From positions 263,786,057 to 263,850,056 of the forward strand of contig OY282559.1 of NCBI GenBank assembly GCA_958295665.1: a DNA stretch of 64,000 nt, in the 5' to 3' direction. The position numbers were made by a program, and so were the translations under genes. This document shows, one piece after another, positions 46,138 through 57,149 of the stretch. The DNA is from Tipula vernalis. Lineage: Eukaryota; Arthropoda; Insecta; Diptera; Tipulidae. The notes under the pieces are model-generated. The model made no database searches and was not told the DNA's origin. It saw nothing but the letters and a program-made list of their open reading frames with translations. The first letter of the stretch is position 1, and each line of letters starts with the position of its first letter.

Positions 46138-47630
46138 CTAGAAAAAATAATTAGTTACTACGGTTGTTCCATTTTTGGACACAAAATAATCACGGCTTAA
46201 AATATTGGGTAATAAACCTCTTTTTTCACTTACTTTTAATTAAATCCTTTTCGGGCAGCTTTCAGGTTTCATTAATTTACAAATTTAATAATTTTTCGGA
46301 GCAATAAAAAACCTAAATTTCACTGACACTAAATTTCATAAAAGGGGAATCCCAAAAATTCATATGGTTTATTATTTTCAAATAGTTCTAATGTAATATA
46401 GATGTCGTTCCTGTAAGATAGGGAATACACGATCGTTTGAAATTAGGTGTGAATTTATATATCCGAAATTGGAACAGTCTTAAAAAACGGGTTAATTCGG
46501 TTATCTTTGATAACCCATAAAGATTGCCATTTCATTATTTTTCATTATTTTATTTATTTATTTCTATCTCTTTCATAAAAAGGCGTCAGTTGGTACAAAA
46601 AACCAAGTTATGAAAATCCTGCAAGTCAGCAGCACGGGACATGGTCTTTACATCCTCTATTCCTGCTTGAAATGTCCCTGCAGTTGAGGTATTTTAGCCA
46701 AAAGGTAATCCGCCTGACTCGACAGTCAAATCAAACCGTTTAAAAATTCTCTGTTAAATTATAACTATATTTTTTAAATGCTTCAAAACTTTCCATATCA
46801 AATTCCACCATTGATTTGATTTTGAATTGAATCCACATAATGTTAGAATCAGAATTAAAAAATTTGGTTCAAAAATATTAGTTAACATTTTCATAATCCA
46901 CGTTGATCTATGGTATATAAATTAAAAATTTACAAATTTAAATTTTAATCCATAACGAATTTTAAAATTTATTAAATCGTCAACAAAATATAACTTTATT
47001 GTTCTTTGGGAGTATAACTTTGGGTATATAATATTCAGTGCTTTCAGAATAGGTTTTGGCAAAAGAGATTATGACCATATCTTCGTTTGAATACCGATAA
47101 CTTTTCGCAGTTATCGTCTCTTTACTGTTCCAAGTGATTATAGCAGGAAAGTGTTTGTCTCGCTAGTGTAGACGTAACAGGTTCCACTCAACAGGTTAAA
47201 TTTTTAGCGCTTCATTCATTTACTACACGATTCATGCATTTCATTTATAAATTTCGTTAGTCGTCCGCGAGAGCGAGGAAGTTTTTGTAGATGTTTACAG
47301 CCAAACCGAAATGAAATCGTTTTTTAGCGTATTTGTCAAATAAATGTTAACTTACATACTACCATTCATCGGCTTAAAATTAAGCATAGAACATTATTTA
47401 TTTTTAACTGTTTGCAAGACATCATTGGTTTATTGCGGACTGTCTAAACCAGGTGAGGGAAAATCAAAAGGAGATTTTTTTAGAACAGAATTTTTTAATT
47501 ACATCAGCTTGGCAATCATTCCCATATTTGGTTCATTCAGTTTAATTTTCTGTACTTGAAATATTTAAAAAAAAATAAATACACTTTGTTTGCCTTTGTT
47601 CGTGGTGACTAAATTAATTTCCATATTACA
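46138..47630. other. No gene seen; possible piggyBac end
   Basis: AT-rich DNA. At 46483-46494 AAACGGGTTAAT could be the outer end of the piggyBac element, read TTAACCCG inward on the minus strand, but the partner end was not found. TTTATTTATTTA near 46548 followed by minus-strand GTFQAGIEDVKTMSRAADLQ (46600-46700) may be a LINE tail with a short coding remnant. Confidence 0.4.
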
Positions 47631-47637
47631 GTAATAC

Positions 47638-48300
47638 CAGAGCCTTCTGGAGTATAGAGCCATAATCATACGTGATAATTTTTTAGAAGCTTTGTTAGTG
47701 GTATAACTTTTCATTGTTCGCCGTAGAAATCCATAGTAAAAATGATGTTTTTTAGGTTCAAGTTTTTTAATGAAAACAGCAAAAATGTTATAAAACATTT
47801 ATATAAAAGTTTTCTACATATCTTTAACAACAATATAAGAAGGCTATATTGGTATTAAATAAATATTAATTGCAGAACTATTAAAATAGTTTCTGTCTAA
47901 TATATACTTTTCGAACTTTCATTTTGAAAAATAAAGCAAAGTTGGCTCTGACGATGTGAAATAGTACTTGCTAAAATTACCTTTAGTTTTACTAGTCGAC
48001 ATCAGATGTCCATAGCTAGGTACATGAAAATACGAAAAAAAAAATATTGTATCACAAATTTTCACACGTTCTTAATATTTTGAACACAATTTTGAACTTG
48101 AAATTTTCCCAGGTGGTGATTTATACTGCCATCTATGTAGTTTGCATTGACTTAGTCATACCACGATTTCTAGTAAGCTTTTATTTTAATTTGACCAGAA
48201 TAATGATGTTAAAAAAATTTTATAAATTTTGATTTAAATCAATCAATTATTACAAGAAAATGAAAACGGTTTTCTTAAACGATGTTCAATGTCTGTTCTT
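47638..48300 (+). mobile_element. Non-autonomous TIR element, copy 3, disrupted
   Basis: Begins CAGAGCCTTCTGGAGTATAG, preceded by GTAATAC. It follows copies 1 and 2 as far as TTAAACGATGTTCA near 48290 and is then replaced by the fold-back element. Similarity resumes at about 49142 with AAAAGTTTGGTTTTTTCC. It is more diverged than copies 1 and 2. Confidence 0.85.
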
Positions 48301-48304
48301 ACGG

Positions 48305-49140
48305 ACAAAACGGATTGACGTGAAATTTGGACAGTAAATAGAGAATGGCTCAAGGAATAAAACTTATATAGTGCCGGTGTGTGTTTTTACCCTGGGGGTA
48401 TATGTCGCCCCTTATCCGGGGTGAAAATTAGTACACCCAAAATAACCGCATAAATCGATAGAGCGATGAATTCTAAGTAAAAAATGTTCTACACATTTTT
48501 TTCGATAAATCAATATTGTCTGAGTTATCCGCGATTGAAAATGTTTATTTTTCATCTAAAAAATGCTTGTTCGAGGGAAATCCGAAAATTTCAGCGAAAA
48601 ACGCGATTGGTTTTTTAACATTAACTTCCTTATTTTTTAAGATATCTAATCGCACCAAAAACCATTCAGCAGGGAGTTTCAATGGCTACAAAGCCTGTAA
48701 ACTTCCTTGCACCCTTCGTTTTTGAGATTTTTGAGTTTATAGGGCTCTTGGAAAGTGGTACTCCCCTTTAAATGTGAACTTGAAACGGTGATATCTCAAT
48801 TAATTTTCATCCTAAAGAAATAAAAAAATAACAAGATTTTCGGCTAAATAAACCTTTTGTACTCTTGCATTTTGTACGTATCTTCTTTAATTTTTGAGTT
48901 ATTGTAAAAAAAGAAAATTTTTGTCAAACAATTTCAAAAATTATTTTAAAATTGAATCAAACTTTTTTCAAATCTAACTTTATAGAATATTTTTTGCTTG
49001 AGAATTCATCCCTCTATCGATTTCTGCGGTTATTTTAAGTTTACTAATTTTCACTCCTTCCCCCCAAAAAGAAGAGGTGCATCCACTCCTTGTTCCTTGA
49101 GCCATTCTCTACTTACTGCCTAAATTTCACGTCAATCGTA
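48305..49140. mobile_element. Long inverted-repeat (fold-back) element inside copy 3
   Basis: The left arm starts GGATTGACGTGAAATTTGG and passes through AGAGAATGGCTCAAGGAA, GTGAAAATTAGTA, ATAACCGCATAAATCGATAG. The right arm carries the inverse of each in reverse order, ending ATTTCACGTCAATC. Arms extend about 200 bp each around a middle of roughly 400 bp. No coding frame fits. This architecture is that of a fold-back or long-TIR MITE. Confidence 0.88.
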
Positions 49141-49141
49141 T

Positions 49142-49320
49142 CAAAAGTTTGGTTTTTTCCTAGTTTCCAATTCCTTAAACATCGGTTTTTAGACTATGGC
49201 CAAAGCAACCTAGATAATACAAAGCCATGGTCTAAAAAACGAAGCTTTTATAAAGGAATTAGAAACGAGGAAAAAAACCAAACTTTTGATATAAATCATA
49301 TGAGAAATCACTTTTTTGAT
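49142..49320. repeat. Head-to-head junction of two TIR-element ends
   Basis: AAAAGTTTGGTTTTTTCCTA through GACTATGG (49142-49200) is followed by an inverted copy (CAAAGCAACC, then CCATGGTCTAAAAAACGAAG to AAAAAACCAAACTTTTGAT). The two halves are right ends of the TIR family in opposite orientation and form a large hairpin. Confidence 0.8.
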
Positions 49321-49330
49321 TGATTGGAGT

Positions 49331-51555
49331 GTACGACCAAGCCTAGCCCACCGTAGGAATTCATTCCTTCCCCAAGGAAGGATAATCGACCCGGTTACAG
49401 ACACCTTTGTAGTCGATATCTGGCTGTTAGTACAATTTAACTATACGACAACACAACTTAACTACGTGATTTGATGCTTGTTCCTCTGGAAGCCTCGGCC
49501 GGTTACTCAGGATCTCTAAATCTGATCAGGACCTTATTAATTATTATTGTATTCATAAATTACTACTTTAAAATAAACTAAAATTGTTAAACTTTAAATC
49601 ATCCTGCTAACTATATTAATTAAGTTATATTAATGTGATTATTATAAATGCATATTTTTTGACAGAACCTTCCACTTCATAGCACACATCCCCTTTTTCA
49701 GCTTTTAACTCCTAACTTTTATTTTCAAATAGCTGGCCGTAACGTTCATTTTAATTCGCTACCGAAACCTTATGTAAATTATGTACGATTATCAGTAAGA
49801 CAATACCTACAAACCACTTGTAATAGATTTTCTTTTGATGGAAACTTCTCGAAGCTTTGTAGTAGTACTATAGTACTATGTAGTACTATAATTTCCACTT
49901 AATTAACACGCAAATTCCACACCCGATACGTCACAATGTCACTAGGATTCCGGTATAAACCGACCAGACTAGACCAAAATGTATAACAAAATTTACAAAA
50001 ACACAGATTTTCACTATATGCACAGAAGTATAACGTCCTCTGTGTTATAGCCGCCATCTTTCATTTCTGACTTTTACCAGTGCACGAACCGAAATTAATA
50101 TAATTATGTAACCATTTTTTAGCCATTTCACAGACTTCCCATTTCAAACACAAATTTACTGTTTCTTTTTTGGAACGAACCACGTACTCACTCACCTTGT
50201 ACTTACTTACCTTATAATTTCAATCCAATTTTCGTATTTTCTCTTCCTCGTATTGGCTACTTTCAATACCTTCCTCGGCGTTTAGCTTCTTCAACTTTAA
50301 CCTTACTCCTCTCTCCAAACCACTTACACACTTCACTTCCCTTTCCCCTCTTCACCCTTCTAATGTGGAACATAAATATTCCAAAAACCCTTATTATATA
50401 CACATAATTTAACCAACTTTTCCAATATATTTTAAATTACGTAAAAATTTTAAATTTGATAAACAGCAAAAAAAAACACAGGCGTTTTTTTCTAAGACAA
50501 GTTTTTAAATGAAAACGTTACAAATTCTTTAAGAAAAAAAAAACACCCGGTTTGACTCGGATGTTCTGGCCCAACCTCGCTACCATCACAAGCTATCAAA
50601 TGTGAAAAAATTAATTTTTCATCTTCGGTACTCTCGAATTGGGCATCCTACTTTGGCAACTCGTCGATTGGTTTAGCTTTAATAGAATCATGATAATGGT
50701 TCGATAAATAATAAATTTTCATAATATTTTTTGCCGACCTGTTAGATAGATTTGTGCTTTTTCCATTGAAATAACAACGAAAAGTTAAACCACTATAAAA
50801 GCTGCTATAAAATTAGGCCGTATGATTGCGGCTTTGTACCTGTACTCAAATAAATTATATTATAAAACATTTTAAATACTCTGAATCAGAAATAAATTTA
50901 ATTTCGATAAAACTAACTTTGATGCTAAAAGCTGAAATTATAGAACTGGCTTAAATAATACATATAACAACGTGTTTTTATTCCAAATATTTACCACAAC
51001 TTAATATCCGCGAAATTATTCATTTAGTGCATATAATCATAAGATATTGAAACTGTTTTACCAATTTAAGTACAATAATTGGGCACGATATACTAATCCA
51101 ATTATTATACTTAAATTGGTCATAAATATATGTTTTTATGGTCCACAGGCTAAAATAGAGAACTCCCCAAAACGACTTTCAAACGGTGTTTTAAATAAAA
51201 AAAAAATCCTTTGTGCCGAAATTCAAAAGATGATCACCTCGAAATTTAATTGCCAGAAGACCCAATTAGATTTTTGTTAAATACGATCAACTACAATTTA
51301 AAGAAAAAAGAATGCTACATAATTTCTTTTCATCCTTGAAGAATGAAGAGGACCAATGTTGGTTGAGGAGTTTTTTAATGTTAGTATGTGAAAAATACTA
51401 TACGAATATCAATATTTTTAAAATAATTATCACCAAAAACATGTTGAGTAGAAATTGAATTGTTTTGATTAATTATATTTGACGGAGAATTTATATTGGT
51501 ATTGTGGTGGTGAACGAGTGAATGCAATCTGAAATTAATTCACAGAGCGATTGAA
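49331..51555. other. No gene seen; one hairpin
   Basis: No coding region is recognised. CTAAGACAAGTTTTTAAATG with AAAACGTTACAAATTCTT at 50490-50530 is a small remnant of the TIR family. A 23-bp-arm hairpin lies at 51060-51120. Confidence 0.5.
51060..51120. repeat. 23-bp inverted repeat
   Basis: Arms 51060-51082 and 51098-51120 are inverse copies with one mismatch and a 15-base spacer (left arm CCAATTTAAGTACAATAATT). Confidence 0.9.
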
Positions 51556-51570
51556 TAAATGAGTTGACCG

Positions 51571-52690
51571 CTACAGGACTCTTTTGCAAGTGATTTTCCC
51601 CTCTCTAGGGAATAATTGTTTGAGTAGTAGCAATACGGACGGTTTTGTGTGTTTGACGGTTTGATGTTCGTACAGCCGAACAGAGAATTCTATATGCTGC
51701 TTTGAGTCGATCGATTGAAATGTTAAAGTTTTTACCATTAATCGATATGATGAAATGCTTTCGTAGTTAACGTATAACTTTACACGGACCTTCGTAGAGA
51801 GGAGATAATTCCTTGCGAACCTTGTCTGTTCCCATGAAAACAAAATCATTGTTGTCGAGTATTTTGGAACAAAAGCGTCATCATGTTTGGATTGATGAGT
51901 TGATTTTGGTACAAGGTTTTGCATTTTTTGTTGCAGTTGGTCGATGACTGTGTCAGTAGTTTACATAAATGGAAGAGGATTTTCGATGAATAACTCACCA
52001 GGTAGCTTAATGGTTTGTCCATTAACCATTTCAGCTGGTGAGCACTTCAGATCTTCTTTCACCGTTGCTCGGATTCCAAGTGGTACGATAGGTATTTCCG
52101 AGCTCCAATGAATTGTGTTGCTTTTGGCCATGAGTGCGGGTTTGAGTTGCCGATGGAAGCGTTCGTCCATAACTTTGGCTTACGGATGGAAAGCCGTTGT
52201 ACGTATCCAATGTCATCCGAAGAGTTTCGTTAACTCAATGAATAATTTAGACTCGAGTTGCGTTCCGAGATCGGTTGTAAAGTGAAGGGGCACGCCGAAT
52301 CGTGATAAGTAATTATTGACGAATGTTATGGCAATGGTTGCAGCTGACATATTGGTCATGTAGTATGCTTCGGGCCAGCGAGTGAATCGATCAACACAAA
52401 TGCGCGAGTATGAATATCCATTAGACGGAGGAAGTAGACCTACAATGTCTAAGTGGATGTTTGAATCGACCAGGCCGAATTTCGAATTGGCTTACGTCTT
52501 TGTTTATACTGGGCCAAAAATAGCGAGCTGTAATCAACTTACGAAAAGCACGGACACCAGGATGGGAAATGCTATGTAGCGTGTCGAGGATGGTTCGACG
52601 CATTGATTCTGCAATGTATGGGCGATTGTACCCAGTAGATGTTTCGCAGACGATTTCCAGGCCAGGCAGTTTAAAAAGCTCTAGTTTCAT
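51571..52690 (-). pseudogene. Gypsy integrase, several frames
   Basis: The zinc-finger His pair is in LHSISHPGVRAFRKLITARY (52421-52690); the Cys pair is deleted after WPSINKDVSQF. Next come RFTRWPEAYYMTNMSAATIA and the second Asp in HFTTDLGTQLESKLFIELTK (52220-52420). The Glu is replaced: the usual VERFHRQLK reads DERFHRQLK at 52160. C-terminal HIEFSVRLYEHQTVKH-type frames end near 51571. Confidence 0.87.
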
Positions 52691-52699
52691 TGATGAACT

Positions 52700-53360
52700 A
52701 GTGTGACATTCGGAACCAGAAAATAAATTCTAAAGTTCTAGGTCGGCTTTTTGTGTGATTGCGATTTTGCTTAAGTTGAAATGCGTTTCGACTGTGGTCG
52801 TTTCGTTGTCTGTGATGCAGGATAATGTGTCTGCGAAAACGTTGTCCTGTCTGTGAACATGCTGAATGTCTGTGGTAAATTGACTAATATAATCCAAGTG
52901 GCGAGATTGCCTTGGGTTACGTTCAGTTTTAGACTGAATTACTCTAGTAAGAGGCTTGTGGTCGGTGTAAATGGTGAAGTCCCGATCTTCGACAAAATAT
53001 CTGAAGGGTCTGACAGGCTGATATATTGCGAGTAATTACCGAGAGCTTCCTAGAAAAGAATCCCAGTGGCTCCCAATACTCTTTATTGTACTATTGCAGA
53101 TCTGCCTCTACGGCAGTGTTTAATGCACCAGTAGTGACGTTGAGGTTTGAGTCGTTCCATGGAGGCGATAGAAGTGTAATTTGTTCCAATTCAGTCTTAA
53201 GCGACGTGAATGCGTGTTGACATTCGTCGGATACCTTTTTGACGGTCTTGGGCTTATTGAGTTAAGCTGCCAAGTGACTGTGAATTGGTGCGAGTGTTTC
53301 AGCGAGCTTTGGTATAAATCGGTGGTAGTAATTTACCATACCGACGAATCGCTGTATACT
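52700..53360 (-). pseudogene. Gypsy RNase H remnant
   Basis: The minus strand at about 52830-52990 reads FTIYTDHKPLTRVIQSKTER, with the catalytic Asp in TDHK, then HLDYISQFTTDIQHVHRQDN and VFADTLSCITD. The upstream half toward 53360 is broken by frameshifts. Confidence 0.8.
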
Positions 53361-53362
53361 TT

Positions 53363-54194
53363 TTATTGAAGTAGGAGCTTGGAATTCCGTAATGGCGTTA
53401 ATTCGATCTTCAGACGGCAGAATACCATTAGGGATAATCTTATGGCTGAGTAAATCAAGAGTGGATGTACCAAAGACGCAGTTAACTTGTGGAGAAGTTG
53501 TTCCAAGTGGGGTTTGTGTTGTTCCTCAGTTTGTGAAGCGACAAGAATGTCGTCAATGTAGACGAAAAAGAAATCTAAATCATGTATGACTTCGTTCATA
53601 AAACGCTGAAACAGACCGAATGGCATTCGGGTAAATTCGAAGAGGCCCAAAGGGGTCGTAGTAGCCGTTTTATGAACGTCTTCAGGTGCGACGGGAATTA
53701 TATGGTAAGCTCTGACTAGATCGATCTTTGAAAAAATTTTGCAACCACTTGCACTTATCCTATTATCGTTATCCTATACCCAATATCCAAAATTTCTCCA
53801 TGCACTTGCAGTGCATGGAGAAATTTTGAATATTGGGTAAAGGATAACGATTAGATGTTGTGACCGTGTTTAGGCGACGATAATCCCCACATGGTCGCCA
53901 ATCGTGATCTTTCTTTTTCTCCATATGCAATAGGCAAGAGATGGGTAATGCGGAAGGCCGGCAAAACCTTAATTCCACCATGTATTGGATTTCTGCGAAT
54001 GCAGCTTCGTGGCGGAGTGGATCTAGCCTGCGTGGTATCGAGACGGGCAGATGGCCTGCTGTGACAACTGGCAAATCGTAGTTCGGCTCTACTGTGAGTG
54101 AAGGGAATTGTTTGAGCTGAGTGCCGGAACCATTATTGAGTGGAAAATGGTTCCGTTTATTTTTGAGATCACCAGTGAGGCAAAATTTACACAT
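53363..54194 (-). pseudogene. Gypsy reverse transcriptase with palindrome
   Basis: The frame 53769-54194 has MVELRFCRPSALPISCLLHM and DWRPCGDYRRLNTVTTSNRY through PLPNIQNFSMH. There an inverted copy of the last 40 bases intervenes (53767-53806). Beyond it [20 protein letters not shown] resumes in another frame. The frame 53363-53650 contains [11 protein letters not shown], a deletion of about six codons, then [20 protein letters not shown] with YIDD intact. Confidence 0.9.
53767..53849. repeat. 40-bp-arm palindrome inside gypsy RT
   Basis: Arms 53767-53806 and 53810-53849 are inverse copies with two mismatches and a 3-base loop (TGC). The right arm is the original coding strand (minus-strand RYPLPNIQNFSMH); the left arm is the added inverse copy. 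Confidence 0.95.
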
Positions 54195-54557
54195 CAGCTA
54201 AGATAAAAGCTTGCGAGAAGGTTTGTTTAAGTGGGATATCCACATGAAGCTACTTTGTGCCGTAGGTGTGGATTGTAGTGCGATTGGCGGTCGACAGAAC
54301 TAGACCATGAATTCGTTTTGAAAATGAAAAATATTGTTTGAAATTTTGGGCTGGGATAACCGAAAATTCAACCAGTTTATGTTTTGCTGTTTTTCTTAGC
54401 ATATTCATGCATAGGTTAACGGCTTTTTTTAAGTAAGGCCGTTTAATCGCGGGTAGTTTCGACTTGAAGTCGTAATTTGGAAGTTCCGAGGCATATTATC
54501 TACAATGACTTTTGATGGAATACCATGTGTCGAATGATTGTTTCGATGTCCACGACT

Positions 54558-56050
54558 TTAATTCTTTCCATTTTGAATATAGTAATCGACCACAATGAAG
54601 TAAGATTTTATTCCAAAATCAAGTAAGTTACGTCCGAAGGTCTCGAATGGCAATGTTGGAATATCATGTTGCATCAGCAGTTCCTTACTATTGTTCGGTA
54701 GAAATTTTTCGCAAATATGGTATATACTTATGATTGTATCTTCTGTATCTCTGCCCATATTATGCCAGTAAACCAGCGATTGGACCCGCTCTTTGGTTTT
54801 GGTCATACGTAAGTTTGTTTCATAATAAAGGGTATCATAATATGGTTTCCATAAAACAATAAATCATGACTTGTATTAATGTCGTGCCTTTTGTTGAAAT
54901 AAAACTGTAAATGGTCTACTGCTTTGGTTTTAGATTTGAGCCTCCTTTCCATGTAGTAAAATTTTAATTTGCTTATCGTTAGTTTTTTTGTAAAATTCAT
55001 TTAGTCTTCGCTGTGAAATATTTTTAGAATGAATGAAATTATTTAGAGATTCATTAACTTCTTCAACAATGTCGGTAATTAGACAGGCAAGAGATAATGC
55101 ATCTGCTACATACATATATCGCCCATCTACGTGAGCAAATTGTGCTTCCTTTCTTGTTATGTATTGTAACTAGTCTTCATAAATAAACTGATAAAACTTA
55201 TGACAAGCACAATGTATTGCCGTAAATTCTTTTTCGATGGATGTAGAATTTTTCTTCGAGTCACTCTCAAGTGACTTTGGTGTATAACAGTTTATTTCTT
55301 CTACAACAGGCAACATCCTAGCCCTATATTTGATGCATCACATATTTAAATCTTACTCTCGGTTGAAATTCTGAAATACAGGCGACTTAGTCAACAATTG
55401 ATTAATTTCTGTAATATGTTCTGTGTGATTCGGTAACAGAGCTCGCAACGGAGCAATTTTGTCTGAGGAAAGTGGTACAACATCTATCAAATAATTTACC
55501 ATGCTCAAATAACGTTGAAGAGATTTGTTATGTTTTGGTATTTCATAGCGTATAATAGTACTTATGCGATTTGGATGAGCGCGTTCACCTTAAAATGAAA
55601 ATATATTCCCTAAATATTCCACTTTATCGACGATTTGGCAATTTATTTGGATTAAATCGTTTATCAGCTTTTATGGCCTTTTGTAAAACATTTGCTAGGT
55701 TCTCGCTAAATATTTTTCTTTCGACTTTCCGAACAATATAATAAAAATATAAGAATATACTACAATTAAACCATAGGAAAACTTCTGCTACCATATTTCA
55801 AATAGCGTAAAACATTTTGGGTCAAGACAAGTTCGTAAGTTTTTATTTGGTTTTTCTACTTTACTATTAACTTACTAACCCATTCGCTTGGTTCATCAAT
55901 CTTTTGCGTGCAGAACACAGTTCGTTTAATTTTTCCTTAACATTTTCTTTAATGCAATAGGAAAGGAATTCGTTTTGGGGGCTTAGGTACAACATTTTCT
56001 CTTAATCGATGTTAGATTTTGGAGGAAGTTTCCCGATACTGTTAAATAAG
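54558..56050 (-). pseudogene. Gypsy pol fragments: RT ends, RNase H, integrase finger
   Basis: Near 55870-56050 the minus strand reads FNSIGKLPPKSN and KENVKEKLNEL, which precede the RT fingers. The palm is absent. Near 55500-55640 KVEYLGNIFSF and RYEIPKHNKSLQRYLSMVNY are RT thumb. Near 55100-55330 INCYTPKSLES, SIEKEFTAIHCACHKF and KEAQFAHVDGRYMYVADALS are RNase H. The integrase finger at 54558-54806 reads KTKERVQSLVYWHNMGRDTE, with one Cys of the pair changed to Tyr, and ends LLDFGIKSYFIVVDYY. Confidence 0.83.
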
Positions 56051-56127
56051 TTAGCATTGTCTTGCAAATAATTCGATTTACCACACTCTACACCATACAT
56101 TTTATGCTTGATTAAATCAAGATTTAT

Positions 56128-57135
56128 TCAAAAATTTAGGCAATTGGTTGGTTTTGATTTTGAATTTACAATTAGAAATTTTTCTATAAAAATTTTACTT
56201 GAAAAATCAATCAATAACTCTACGCCCTTCAGTTTTGCTTTACTAGTAGCTTTTATTTTATTAAACATTGTAACGGTATAATATTTATTAACATCCTTAC
56301 CAGAATCCAATTTAAAATCAAAATTATACCCTTCCACACTCCCTCATACAATCTTTGTGCTTCAATTCTAGCAACCCTTTTATCACCATCTACACTAGAA
56401 ACAGAAAGCGAATTTTGATAATTTAACATAATATTGATTTTCACAGTTTACTTCCCTATTTTCAACGTCTTCTTTAACGAAATGATTCCTTCCGAAATTA
56501 CTGCAGTACCTCAATGAATGATTATAACTACAGAATCGGAATTTTGGTTTACTGGATGATGAACAGTTTCCACTTGTTGATAACTCGGCTTCCTTGTTCT
56601 TTATCGCAGGATGATGCTTGAACTGATTTGCTGCTTGCTCAAAATCCTTTACTACAGTAGCATTGACTGTCATCGACGAGCGATCTTGGAGTACTTTCAA
56701 CTGTGATTCGGTTGTTTCAATTATTCTGCAGTATTCGATAAATTTGCCGAGTTCTTGTAAAGGTTTTTTACGTAAACTAAGTACAATTCTATAGCGTAAA
56801 ATGGAATTTAGCTGTTCACCAAATTCGCCATCTTTCATTATCGTTGAAATTAATTTGAGTCAGAAAATGATCAAATGGTTCGATATCATTTTGATCGTGA
56901 GTATAAAAGTGCGCCCAGTATTTGCCTTTTCGGTTCTCGTCTGATATATTTATAGTGCTGAATAAGGGAACAGAATCTTCAACCAATACGTTTAGGGATA
57001 TTCCAACTTTTCTATCAGCCAGTAATTTTTCGTATTCCGAGGCCTCCGTGTACTCGTATATGTTGAATTGTTGTGGAAATTTACGCCAATTTTCGCATAA
57101 ATTCCCTTGTAAATTTAAAGGGTTTTGAATATTTA
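56128..57135 (-). pseudogene. Gypsy gag and protease region (copy B)
   Basis: The frame 56395-56838 has MKDGEFGEQLNSILRYRIVL, a stretch toward KFIEYCRIIETTESQLKVLQ, and a basic tail with KFRFCSYNHSLRYC, a knuckle that has lost residues. The protease part near 56300 reads YNFDFKLDSGKDVNKYYTVT; the active-site-like DSG is present. Gag N-terminal sequence continues to about 57135. It is fuller than copy A, which lacks the middle of gag. Confidence 0.8.
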
Positions 57136-57149
57136 GTCTTCAATTAACA

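Larger units (their letters stand above)
51560..54330 (-). mobile_element. Gypsy remnant (protease tail, RT, RNase H, integrase)
   Basis: A 2.8-kb minus-strand remnant in pol order. Protease tail near 54180-54330 (LSTANRTTIHTYGTK), RT 53363-54194, RNase H 52770-53060, integrase 51571-52690. No gag or LTR is seen. It abuts, on its 5' side, another gypsy remnant of a different family at about 54540, perhaps by nested insertion or by deletion. Confidence 0.88.
54540..57135 (-). mobile_element. Gypsy remnant overlapping duplication copy B
   Basis: A minus-strand remnant with gag (56395-57135), protease region (56128-56444), RT N-terminus (55870-56050), RT thumb/RNase H (55100-55760) and integrase zinc finger (54558-54806). 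It is the same family as 2409-3160. The duplication border at 56271 falls within its protease region. Every domain is broken by stops and frameshifts, and the RT palm and integrase core are missing. Confidence 0.85.
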
